From the NCBI RefSeq assembly GCF_026339935.1, contig NZ_JAPEPX010000001.1, positions 62,001 to 126,000 of the forward strand: 64,000 nt of DNA, read 5' to 3'. The notes beneath the pieces are model-generated. The model saw nothing but the letters and a program-made list of their open reading frames with translations, searched no databases and was not told the DNA's origin. The stretch is from Streptomyces sp. NBC_01551. Its GTDB lineage: Bacteria > Actinomycetota > Actinomycetes > Streptomycetales > Streptomycetaceae. A program made the translations under genes and the position numbers. Shown one piece after another: positions 37,674 to 45,200 of this stretch (its first letter is position 1; each line of letters begins with the position of its first letter).

Positions 37674-38794
37674 CCGGGCACACCCCCGCGCCGGGCCCGG
37701 CGGGGCTGCTCGGGCACCGGCCGACACTGCGGCCGGAGGTGCTGCTGTCCGCGCCGCTGCTCAACGGGGCGGCCACCGTCCACCTCGTCAAGGACCCGGT
37801 GTCCGGCGCCTCGTTCGAGATCGGGCCGAAGGAGTTCTTCCTAGTCTCCCGGCTCGACGGCTCCCGCAGTCTCGCCGAGATCGGCGCCGAGTACGCGCAG
37901 GCGTTCGGGCGGCGGCTCGGCGAGGGGAACTGGCAGCAGTTGCTGTCCCTGCTCGGCGCCCGCCGGCTGCTCGCGGGCGGCCCGCCGCCGCCCGCACCGG
38001 CGCCGCCCGGCAAGCCGCTGACCGGCACGCTGCTCAAGGGCACGTTGCGCCTGGTCGCGGACGCCGACGCCACCACGGCCCGGCTGCACCGCGCGCTGCG
38101 GCCGCTGCTGCACCCCGCGGTGCTCCTCGTACTGCTGCTCGGCTGCCTGGCGATGGAGGCCGCGCTCGCCCTGTCCTTCGGTGAACTCGCCGACGCCTTC
38201 GGGTGGTTGCTGCGCCACCCGGCGCCGCTGCTGGCGGTGGCCACCCTGACGTGGCTGAGCACCGCGCTGCACGAGTTCGCGCACGGCGTCGCCGCCCGCC
38301 ACGTCGGCGGCACCGTCGGCGAGATCGGGCTGCGGTGGCGGCTGCCCGTCGCCATCATGTACTGCACCGTCGACAACTACCGTTTCCTGGAACGCCGTCG
38401 GCACCAGGCGGCGGTGGCCTGCGCGGGCGCCTTCGCCAACCTGCTGTTCCTGCTGCCGTTCTTCGGCTGGTGGGCGGCGCTGCCCGAGGGTGACCCCACC
38501 CGCCGGGTGCTCGGCGCGCTCCTTCTGATCGGCAGTGCGCAGGCGCTGGTCAACCTGATCCCGCTGCCTCCGCTGGACGGCTACACGATGCTCGGCCACG
38601 CCCTGCGCGTCACCCGTCTGGCGCCGGCGAGTTCGGGGTATCTCCGTCTGCGGACGCGCGACCGGGCGGCCGCCGCCGCGTATCCGCCACGGGCCCGCCG
38701 GCTCTACCTCGGATACGGCATCGGCTCCGCCCTGCTCGTCCTGTTGCTGGCGGCCGGCCTCACGGGAGCCGTCTGGTACTCCGTCACCACCTGA
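37670..38794 (+). CDS. M50-type membrane metalloprotease with PqqD/RRE-like N-terminal domain
   Basis: A 374-residue protein, GTG start overlapping the previous stop by GTGA. Residues about 20-100 look like a PqqD-type winged helix (GASFEIGPKEFFLVSRLDG, SLAEIGAEYAQAF). From about residue 145 there are several membrane helices with the zinc-protease motif HEFAHG and a second ligand segment PLPPLDGY. This matches RiPP-associated 'peptide zinc metalloprotease' proteins. It may remove the leader peptide at the membrane or process it for export. No other cluster-internal leader peptidase is evident. Confidence 0.85.
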   Translation: MTGHTPAPGPAGLLGHRPTLRPEVLLSAPLLNGAATVHLVKDPVSGASFEIGPKEFFLVSRLDGSRSLAEIGAEYAQAFGRRLGEGNWQQLLSLLGARRLLAGGPPPPAPAPPGKPLTGTLLKGTLRLVADADATTARLHRALRPLLHPAVLLVLLLGCLAMEAALALSFGELADAFGWLLRHPAPLLAVATLTWLSTALHEFAHGVAARHVGGTVGEIGLRWRLPVAIMYCTVDNYRFLERRRHQAAVACAGAFANLLFLLPFFGWWAALPEGDPTRRVLGALLLIGSAQALVNLIPLPPLDGYTMLGHALRVTRLAPASSGYLRLRTRDRAAAAAYPPRARRLYLGYGIGSALLVLLLAAGLTGAVWYSVTT

Positions 38795-38870
38795 CCCCTC
38801 ACGAACCGCATTCCCCCAAGGACCGGGGTCACGCCCGGGCCGTACGCACACACAGAGGAACGCACGCCCC

Positions 38871-39887
38871 ATGACAACTGACGCCACCCAGCCGCCCGAC
38901 TCCCCGGCCATCGCCGTCCAGGACGTCCACAAACGCTACAGTGACCGCCGGGCGGTGGACGGGGTCTCCCTCGACGTGCGCCGCGGCGAGTTCTTCGGGC
39001 TGCTCGGCCCCAACGGGGCGGGAAAGACCACCCTCATCGAGATCATGGAGGGGCTGCGGCAGGCGGACGCCGGCACGGTCAGCGTCCTCGGCCACAGCCC
39101 GTGGCCCCGTGACACCGCGCTGCTGCCCCGGATGGGCGTGCAGACGCAGGCCTCGGCGTTCTTCGTACGGCTCAGCGCCCGCGAGCACCTCGCCACCGTG
39201 GCGGGCCTGTACCGCTGCGACCCGGCGGCCGCGGACCGCACGCTGGAGACCGTCGGGCTCACCGAGCAGCGCGACGTCCTGGTGGAGAACCTCTCCGGCG
39301 GCCAGCGCCAGCGCCTGGCCATCGCCTCCGCCCTCGTCCACGGCCCGGAGCTGATCTTCCTGGACGAGCCGACGGCCGCCCTGGACCCGCAGGCCCGCCG
39401 CGATCTGTGGGAGGTGCTGCGCGCCCTGAAGAGCGAGGGCCGCACGATCGTCTACACGACCCACCACCTCGACGAGGCCGAGGCGCTGTGCGACCGCGTC
39501 GCGATACTCGTCGACGGCCGGATCGCCGCTCTCGACTCGCCCCACCGGCTGGTGACGGCGGCGGGCGCGCCCTCCCGGCTGCTGCTGCCGGCGGGCCGGC
39601 TCGGCATCGAGGAGGCCGCCACGCTGCCCGGCGTGGACCGGGCCACTCTGCAGGGCGGCTCGCTGGTGCTGGAGACCGCGGCGCCCGGCAAGGTGCTGCA
39701 GGCCGTGGACGCCCTCACCGGGCTGGACGGGGTGATGACCCGCACGGCGACGCTGGAGGACGTCTACCTCGAACTCACCGGCGCCGCCCACCACGGCCGC
39801 CCCGCCGACCCCGGGGCCGGCGCCCACCCGCACGACACGCGGAACACGCACGACACGCAGAACACGCGGACGGAGCACCAGGCATGA
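38871..39887 (+). CDS. ABC transporter ATP-binding protein (DrrA-like), RiPP export/immunity
   Basis: A 338-residue ATPase with Walker A GPNGAGKTT, Q-loop MGVQTQASAF, signature LSGGQRQRLAIASAL, Walker B LIFLDEPTAALD and H-loop TTHHLDEAE. It also has a C-terminal extension typical of daunorubicin-resistance-type ATPases. The tail is a His/Asp/Thr-rich low-complexity stretch (DTRNTHDTQNTRT). It is coupled to the permease by an ATGA overlap. It probably energises export of the mature peptide and thereby self-protection. Confidence 0.92.
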   Translation: MTTDATQPPDSPAIAVQDVHKRYSDRRAVDGVSLDVRRGEFFGLLGPNGAGKTTLIEIMEGLRQADAGTVSVLGHSPWPRDTALLPRMGVQTQASAFFVRLSAREHLATVAGLYRCDPAAADRTLETVGLTEQRDVLVENLSGGQRQRLAIASALVHGPELIFLDEPTAALDPQARRDLWEVLRALKSEGRTIVYTTHHLDEAEALCDRVAILVDGRIAALDSPHRLVTAAGAPSRLLLPAGRLGIEEAATLPGVDRATLQGGSLVLETAAPGKVLQAVDALTGLDGVMTRTATLEDVYLELTGAAHHGRPADPGAGAHPHDTRNTHDTQNTRTEHQA

Positions 39888-40639
39888 GCGCATACACGGC
39901 CCTGACCGCGGCCGGATACCGGGCGCAGGTCCGGGACAAGACCACCCTCTTCTTCACGTTCGCCTTCCCGCTGCTCTTCCTCGTCGTCTTCGGCCTGATC
40001 TTCAGCGGGCAGGACGTCGAGGAGACCGGCCGCCCCTACATCTCGTACATCGCGCCCGGCGTGATGTCGTGGGGCGTCGCCAACGCGGCCGTCTTCGGCA
40101 TCGCGTTCACGCTGATGCAGTGGCGGCGCGACGACCTGCTGCGGCTGATCCGGCTCACGCCGACCCCCGTGACGACCGTCCTCGCCTCGCGGTACGTGCT
40201 GGCCCTGGTCGTGGGCGTGGTGCAGGCGGCCGTGTTCGTCGCGGTGGCGATGGTGCCGGGCTTCGGGCTGGTCCTGGACGGGCGCTGGCCGCTGGCGCTG
40301 CCCGCCCTGGTGCTCGGCATCACCGCGTTCCTCGCCATCGGGGTGATCGTCGGCACGTACGCGAACACCCCGGAGGCCGTCGCCGCGATCGCCAACTGCC
40401 TGATGGTGCCGATGGCGTTCCTTTCCGGCTCGTTCCTGCCGCTGGACATGATGCCGTCGTGGCTCCAGCAGGTCTCGCGCGTGCTGCCGCTGCGCTACCT
40501 CAACGACGCCGCGACCGGCGCGCTCACGGGAACCGGGTCGCTCGGCGCCGTCTGGACCGGGTGCGCGGCGCTGCTCGGCTTCGCCGTCCTCTTCGGCGCG
40601 ATCGGGCTGAAGACCTTCCGCTGGAGCAACCGGACATGA
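39884..40639 (+). CDS. ABC-2 type transporter permease, RiPP export
   Basis: A 251-residue ABC-2 permease with six predicted membrane helices, beginning FFTFAFPLLFLVVFGLIF and ending with the conserved LSGSFLPLDMMPSWLQ and LPLRYLNDA region. It is overlapped on both sides by ATGA junctions, with the ATPase upstream and the second YcaO downstream. The transporter is therefore embedded in the biosynthetic operon. Confidence 0.92.
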   Translation: MSAYTALTAAGYRAQVRDKTTLFFTFAFPLLFLVVFGLIFSGQDVEETGRPYISYIAPGVMSWGVANAAVFGIAFTLMQWRRDDLLRLIRLTPTPVTTVLASRYVLALVVGVVQAAVFVAVAMVPGFGLVLDGRWPLALPALVLGITAFLAIGVIVGTYANTPEAVAAIANCLMVPMAFLSGSFLPLDMMPSWLQQVSRVLPLRYLNDAATGALTGTGSLGAVWTGCAALLGFAVLFGAIGLKTFRWSNRT

Positions 40640-42594
40640 CGCCGCCGTCGCTCGTCGCCCCCGCGGGCGCCGTCCCTGCGCTCGCCCCCGACGGGGCTCC
40701 TCTGGAGGCCGCCCGCCGGGACCTCGCCCGGGCGCTGGAGCCGCTCGGCGCCGTCGTGGTGACCCTGGGCGTCCACGACGCCCTGGGGCCGCGCGCCGCC
40801 GACCCCTTCGCGGCGGTCCGGCCGGGCGCGACCGTGCACCTGAGCGCGCGGGAGATCCTCGTCGGCCCGTGGGGCGGCGACGGCACCGCCCCGGCGTGCG
40901 GCCAGTGCCTGGCCATGCGCCGCCAGCGGCTGCGCAGCCGCAGCGAGCGGGACGCCCTGGAGACCGGCAGCGCGGTGGGCACTGCGGCCGGCCCGGAGTG
41001 GCCCCGGCTGTCCCCGTACGTCCACGACGCGGTGCACGCGCTGCACGAGGCCGTCCTCGGCGGTCAGGCCGCCGCTCCCGACGGGTCGGCGGCCGACCGG
41101 GCACTGCCCCAGGTGTCGCGGCTGGACCTGGAGACGCTGCGGATCCGCACGTACCCGCTGCTGGCCGACCCGCTGTGCCCGGACTGCGGCCCCCGGGGCA
41201 CCGACGCGCCCCGGCCGTTCACGCCCGAGTCCCGGCCCAAGCCCGACCCGGGCGCGCAGCGGCTGCGGGCCGCGTCCTCGTACCCGATGCCGTACGCGGC
41301 GCTGGCCAATCCGGTGACGGGGGTGCTCGGCGGCGGCACCTGGCTCAACGTCACCTCGCCGACCACCGCACCGGTCGCCGGGAGCGTCTTCATGCGCGGG
41401 TACGCGGGCCTGACGGACGTCACCTGGAGCGGACAGGCCAACAGCTTCGCCGCGAGCCGCGACCTCGCCTACCTGGAGGGGCTGGAGCGCTACGCCGGAA
41501 CCCACCGCCGCACCGGGAACTCGCTGCTCACCGCCTCGTACGCGGAACTGGGCGAGCGGGCCCTCGACCCGGCCGAGTGCGGCTTCTACGCCCCCGGGAC
41601 CTACCGCGACGACCCGCTCGTGTCCCCCTTCGACCCGCAGCGGCCGATCCCGTGGGTGTACGGGCACTCGCTGCGCGACGACCGGCCCGTCCTGGTCCCG
41701 GCCCGGCTGGTGCACTACAGCGCGGGCCTCGCCGCCGACAACTTCGTCTTCGAGTGCTCCAACGGCTGCGCGATCGGCAGCTGCCTGGAGGAGGCGCTGC
41801 TCGGGGCGCTGCTCGAACTCGTGGAGCGGGACGCCTTCCTGATCGGCTGGTACGGCGGGCTTCCGCTGACCGAGATCGACCTGTCGACGGTGCCGGGCAC
41901 GGCGGTGCGCACGATGGCCGACCGGGCGGCGCTCCAGGGGTACGACGTGCACGCCTTCGACAACCGCGTCGATCTCGCGGTACCGGTGGTGACGGGGCTG
42001 GCGGTGCGGCGCGACGGCGGTCCGGGGCTGTTCTCCTTCGGCGCCGGCGCGGCCCTCGATCCGGCGACGGCGGTGGAGGCCGCGCTGTCGGAAGTCCTCA
42101 CGTACATTCCGCACCTGCCCCGCCAGGTCGAGGAGCGGCGCGGCGAACTGGAGGCGATGGCACAGGACTTCGGCCGGGTGCTGCACCTGAAGGACCATGC
42201 CCAGCTGTACGGGCTGCCGGCGATGGCCGAGTACGTGCGGCCCTACCGGGAGCCGGTGGCGGTGCGCCCGATGGACGAGGTCTACCGCTCCTGGACGGAG
42301 CACGGGCGCCCGCGCACCGGTGACCTGCGCGACGATCTGCTGTGCTGCGTGGCCGAGTTGACGCGGGCGGGGCACGACGTCGTCGTCGTCGACCAGACGA
42401 CGCCCGAGCAGCGCCGGATCGGGCTGCGCACGGTGTGCGCGGTGGTGCCGGGGCTGCTGCCGATCGACTTCGGCTGGTCCCGGCAGCGGGCACCGTACCT
42501 GCCGCGGCTGCGCACCGCGCCCCGGCGGGCGGGGCTGCGGGCGGCCGACCTCACCGAGGCCGAAGTCCGCATGGTCCCGCACCCGTTCCCGTAA
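40636..42594 (+). CDS. YcaO-family azoline cyclodehydratase 2
   Basis: A 652-residue protein of the same architecture as the first YcaO. Residues 1-210 are an E1-like remnant with CxxC pairs (ACGQC, LCPDC). The catalytic YcaO domain carries ECSNGCAIGS, ELVERDAF and VVVVDQT, and the protein ends in the same HPFP tail. All catalytic motifs are kept, so it is not an obviously dead paralogue. The two may split work between residues (Cys versus Ser/Thr, or different positions), or form a heteromer. The start overlaps the permease stop by ATGA. It is the last gene of the plus-strand operon, ending at a shared hairpin opposite the precursor. Confidence 0.92.
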   Translation: MTPPSLVAPAGAVPALAPDGAPLEAARRDLARALEPLGAVVVTLGVHDALGPRAADPFAAVRPGATVHLSAREILVGPWGGDGTAPACGQCLAMRRQRLRSRSERDALETGSAVGTAAGPEWPRLSPYVHDAVHALHEAVLGGQAAAPDGSAADRALPQVSRLDLETLRIRTYPLLADPLCPDCGPRGTDAPRPFTPESRPKPDPGAQRLRAASSYPMPYAALANPVTGVLGGGTWLNVTSPTTAPVAGSVFMRGYAGLTDVTWSGQANSFAASRDLAYLEGLERYAGTHRRTGNSLLTASYAELGERALDPAECGFYAPGTYRDDPLVSPFDPQRPIPWVYGHSLRDDRPVLVPARLVHYSAGLAADNFVFECSNGCAIGSCLEEALLGALLELVERDAFLIGWYGGLPLTEIDLSTVPGTAVRTMADRAALQGYDVHAFDNRVDLAVPVVTGLAVRRDGGPGLFSFGAGAALDPATAVEAALSEVLTYIPHLPRQVEERRGELEAMAQDFGRVLHLKDHAQLYGLPAMAEYVRPYREPVAVRPMDEVYRSWTEHGRPRTGDLRDDLLCCVAELTRAGHDVVVVDQTTPEQRRIGLRTVCAVVPGLLPIDFGWSRQRAPYLPRLRTAPRRAGLRAADLTEAEVRMVPHPFP

Positions 42595-42619
42595 CCGCTC
42601 ACCGATCCCCTGACGGGCG

Positions 42620-42657
42620 GATGCCCCGGTCCTCGCGTCGGCGAGGGCCGGGGCATC
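42620..42657. terminator. Bidirectional terminator between RiPP operon and precursor gene
   Basis: Inverted repeat with 17-bp arms (42620-42636 and 42641-42657), one T/G mismatch that would pair as U-G, and a 4-nt loop gtcg. It sits in the 85-bp convergent gap between the second YcaO gene and the precursor gene, so it can end both transcripts. Confidence 0.8.
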
Positions 42658-42679
42658 GGCGTCCGCGCGGCCTGACGGG

Positions 42680-42853
42680 TCAGGCGGAGCAGGAGGTGGT
42701 GCTGGTGGTCGAGGAGCAGGTCGAGGTGGAGCTGCAGCTCGTGGAACCGGCGAGCACGACCTCGCTGGCGTCCGAGTAGTCGGAGATCTCGAAGGTCTCG
42801 GACTCCAGCTCCAGGATCTCGTCCGCGAGCGAGGCGAGAGGCGACTTCTCCAT
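42680..42853 (-). CDS. Thiazolylpeptide-type RiPP precursor peptide
   Basis: A 57-residue peptide. Residues 1-36 form an acidic leader (LADEILELESETFEISDYSD, then ASEVVLAG) like those of thiopeptide precursors. Residues 37-57 are the predicted core: 10 Ser, 7 Thr, 3 Cys (core positions 4, 10 and 19) and a final Ala, so every residue but the last can be cyclised or dehydrated. The ATG at 42853 has an ideal aaggag site seven bases upstream. The gene lies opposite to and convergent with the modification operon. The exact leader cut (after LAG) is inferred from family habit, not demonstrated. Confidence 0.9.
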   Translation of the reverse strand: MEKSPLASLADEILELESETFEISDYSDASEVVLAGSTSCSSTSTCSSTTSTTSCSA

Positions 42854-42940
42854 GATGACTCCTTCTGAGTACGGGGCGGCACCGGTCTGTGCCGTGCCGG
42901 TCTCCATCAGAGCCGGTGGCGCCGTCACCGCAGCCGTCGC

Positions 42941-42976
42941 GGCGCTGACACTCCTCTGACACAAGGTGTCAGCGCC
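42941..42976. promoter_or_regulatory. Operator-like repeat array upstream of the RiPP precursor
   Basis: Two heptamers CTGACAC at 42945-42951 and 42956-42962, exactly 11 bp apart with a 4-bp spacer, followed by the inverted heptamer GTGTCAG at 42966-42972. The outer part forms an 11-bp perfect inverted repeat (42941-42951 with 42966-42976). The 11-bp direct-repeat period is the pattern of SARP binding sites, and the cluster encodes a SARP. It lies about 90 bp before the precursor start and about 45 bp before the divergent M20 peptidase gene, so it may control either. Confidence 0.6.
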
Positions 42977-43017
42977 CTGCCGCACCCCCTCCGGTACGAC
43001 TGTCCGATCATGACGGC

Positions 43018-44289
43018 ATGACCGGCCCCGCACCCGTCCCCGCATCCGCGCCGCTCGCCCGGCTGGACGCGCACCTGCGCGCCCTGACGACGCTCTACCT
43101 GGAGCTGCACCGGGATCCCGAGCTGTCGGGCGCGGAGCGGCGTACGGCGGACCGCTTCGCCGGCCGGCTGGAGGCGGCGGGGTTCGCGACCACGCGCGGC
43201 ATCGGCGGCCACGGCGTGGCCGGGGTGCTGCGCAACGGCGACGGGCCCACGGTCCTGCTGCGGGCCGAACTCGACGCCCTGCCGGTGCGGGAGGCGAGCG
43301 GCCTTCCGTACGCGGCCGACGGGGAGGCGGCGCACGCCTGCGGGCACGATCTGCATCTGGCCGCGGCGGCGGGCGCCGCCACGCTGCTGGCCGAGACGCC
43401 GGGGGCCTGGCGCGGCACCCTCGTGGTGGCCGGGCAGCCGGCCGAGGAGACGCTGGAGGGGGCGCGGGCGATGCTGGCCGACGGCCTCTACCGGCGGTGC
43501 GGCCGCCCGGACGACGTACTGGCCCAGCACGCCGCCCCGCTGCCGGCCGGGATGGTCGCGCACGGGTACGGGCCGATGACGGCCGGGAGCGTCACCTTCC
43601 GGGTGGTGGTGCACGGCCGCGGCGGCCACGCGGGCGCCCCGCACCTCGCCGTGGACCCCGTCGTCGCGGCGGCCCACGTGGTGACCCGGCTGCAGACGGT
43701 GGTGGCGCGGGAGGCCGCCCCTGCGGAGCAGGTCGCGGTGACCGTCGGCTCGTTCCGGGCCGGCGACCGGGCCAACGTCATCCCGGACCGCGCCGAACTG
43801 GCCCTCACCGTCCGGGCGGTGAGCGAGGCCTCGCTGGCCCGGGCCGCCGACGCGGTGGAACGGATCGTGCGCGCCGAGTGCACCGCCGCGGCCTGCCCCC
43901 GGGACCCGGAGATCGTCCGGGTGTCCGCCTCCCCCGTCACCCACCCCGATCCAGGGGTCACGGCGGCCGTACGGGAGGCACACGCGGCCGAGTTCGGGGC
44001 GGAGCGGGTGGCGATGTGGCCGCCCTCGCTGGCGACGGAGGACTTCGCGCTGTTCGGCGACGCGGGCGTGGACGTGCACGGCGAGCGGGGCATCCGGCTC
44101 GGCTACTGGATGCTGGGCACGGTCGGCCCGGCCGCCTGGTCCCGCGCCCCCGGGACGACGGCGGCCGAGAAGCTGGCGGCCCTGCCGGCCAACCACGCCC
44201 CCGACTTCGCCCCGGACGTCCGCAGCGCCCTGCCGGCCGGCGTCCGGGCCCTGACGGTGGCCGCGCTGGCCCGCCTCGGCACCCCGTAG
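43018..44289 (+). CDS. M20-family metallopeptidase / amidohydrolase
   Basis: A 423-residue M20D-type enzyme with metal motifs HACGHDLH, a GQPAEETLEGA catalytic Glu region, a dimerisation domain (HGRGGHAGAPHLAVDP) and a late ligand segment TEDFALFGDAG. Family members hydrolyse N-acyl amino acids or small peptides. It is divergent from the RiPP precursor and shares the operator-bearing intergenic region. No clear ribosome site precedes the ATG at 43018, so translation may be leaderless or weak. A role in leader removal or trimming is possible but unsupported. Confidence 0.87.
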   Translation: MTGPAPVPASAPLARLDAHLRALTTLYLELHRDPELSGAERRTADRFAGRLEAAGFATTRGIGGHGVAGVLRNGDGPTVLLRAELDALPVREASGLPYAADGEAAHACGHDLHLAAAAGAATLLAETPGAWRGTLVVAGQPAEETLEGARAMLADGLYRRCGRPDDVLAQHAAPLPAGMVAHGYGPMTAGSVTFRVVVHGRGGHAGAPHLAVDPVVAAAHVVTRLQTVVAREAAPAEQVAVTVGSFRAGDRANVIPDRAELALTVRAVSEASLARAADAVERIVRAECTAAACPRDPEIVRVSASPVTHPDPGVTAAVREAHAAEFGAERVAMWPPSLATEDFALFGDAGVDVHGERGIRLGYWMLGTVGPAAWSRAPGTTAAEKLAALPANHAPDFAPDVRSALPAGVRALTVAALARLGTP

Positions 44290-44624
44290 GCGCGGCGGAA
44301 CGCCGCTTTCCGGTCAGCCTGGGTGGCCGTCCGGTGAACCGTGCGCGGCCTGAGGAAGGTCAACCGTTGGTCAATGGCTGGTCAACGGCCTGCGATGGGC
44401 ACGGCACCCCGGTCGTCACCCTCCGTCCGCATGTGATCGCGAAGGGCACACACCCCGCCTGAGCTGCCAGAACGACCGTTCGGTCGTCGATATGCGAACG
44501 GTGTGTCCGTAAATCGGTCATCGATGTGCGCGCACCCTTCACACCGGCAAGACTCGGCGACGTCCACTCGACACACCGCAGCCAAATGCTGCGTCTGCCC
44601 TTCGAATTGAAAGAGAGTACCGTC
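44290..44624 (+). other. Intergenic region upstream of the protease inhibitor gene
   Basis: A 335-bp region with comparatively AT-rich patches. It contains the three heptamer direct repeats described separately (44358-44386) and presumably the promoter of the inhibitor gene. No open frame with coding character was seen. Confidence 0.4.
44358..44386 (+). promoter_or_regulatory. Three heptamer direct repeats with 11-bp period (SARP- or PhoP-box-like)
   Basis: GGTCAAC, GGTCAAT and GGTCAAC start at 44358, 44369 and 44380, each separated by 4 bp. Exact one-helical-turn spacing of heptamers is the layout of SARP sites and of Streptomyces PhoP boxes (consensus unit GTTCACC, 5 of 7 matching here). 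It is 238 bp before the inhibitor start codon. Which regulator binds cannot be decided from sequence. Confidence 0.5.
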
Positions 44625-45047
44625 GTGCGTCACCGCATCGCTGCTGTCTCCGCCGCCGCCCTCCTCGCCCTGGCCGCCGGCGCCACGGGCATCGCGCAGG
44701 CACAGCCCGCGAGCCTGTACGCCCCGTCCGCCGTGGTCCTCGCCGTCGCCCAGGGCGACGACGGGGTGACCGTCGTACGCGCGTCCACCCTCAGCTGCGC
44801 ACCGACCGCCCAGGGCACGCACCCCAACCCCCGGGCCGCCTGCACGGCCCTCGCCGCCACCGCCGGCACCCTCGACGGGCTCCTCGCCGCCCCGAACCCC
44901 GACCGCGCCTGTCCGATGCACTACGACCCCGTCACCGTCACCGCGGACGGCGTCTGGCAGGGCAAGCGCATCTCCTGGAAGCACAGCTTCTCCAACGCGT
45001 GCGCCATGTCCGCGACCCTCAACGGCAACCCGGTCTTCGCCTTCTGA
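44625..45047 (+). CDS. Subtilisin inhibitor-like protein (SSI family)
   Basis: A 140-residue secreted serine-protease inhibitor. It has a Sec signal peptide (RHRIAAVSAAALLALAAGA, likely cleavage after AQAQ or nearby) and a mature SSI domain starting near SLYAPSAVVL. Four Cys for two disulfides are present, along with the reactive-site loop CPMHYDPV and the closing GVWQGKR and PVFAF. By analogy with SSI, P1 is Met; P1' is His where SSI has Val. The GTG at 44625 gives a normal signal length with GAGAG upstream; an ATG at 44586 would add an atypical extension. It inhibits subtilisin-like proteases outside the cell. Confidence 0.95.
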   Translation: MRHRIAAVSAAALLALAAGATGIAQAQPASLYAPSAVVLAVAQGDDGVTVVRASTLSCAPTAQGTHPNPRAACTALAATAGTLDGLLAAPNPDRACPMHYDPVTVTADGVWQGKRISWKHSFSNACAMSATLNGNPVFAF

Positions 45048-45073
45048 CCACCTCCGAGCACCTCTGACCGGCT

Positions 45074-45107
45074 CTCCCGGCGCGGCGTGCGCACGCCGCG
45101 CCGGGAG
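45074..45107. terminator. Terminator palindrome after the inhibitor gene
   Basis: A perfect 34-bp palindrome (arms 45074-45090 and 45091-45107, no spacer, very GC-rich) 27 bp after the inhibitor stop codon. It forms a long stable hairpin consistent with a factor-independent terminator without a U tract. Confidence 0.75.
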
Positions 45108-45200
45108 GGGGGTCGCAGCTCGATCATCGGCCGTCGCATCCTTGGACTGAGCGAATCGCGCACTCGCGCGCCACGCCACCCGAGCGATCAGGAGGATCCG

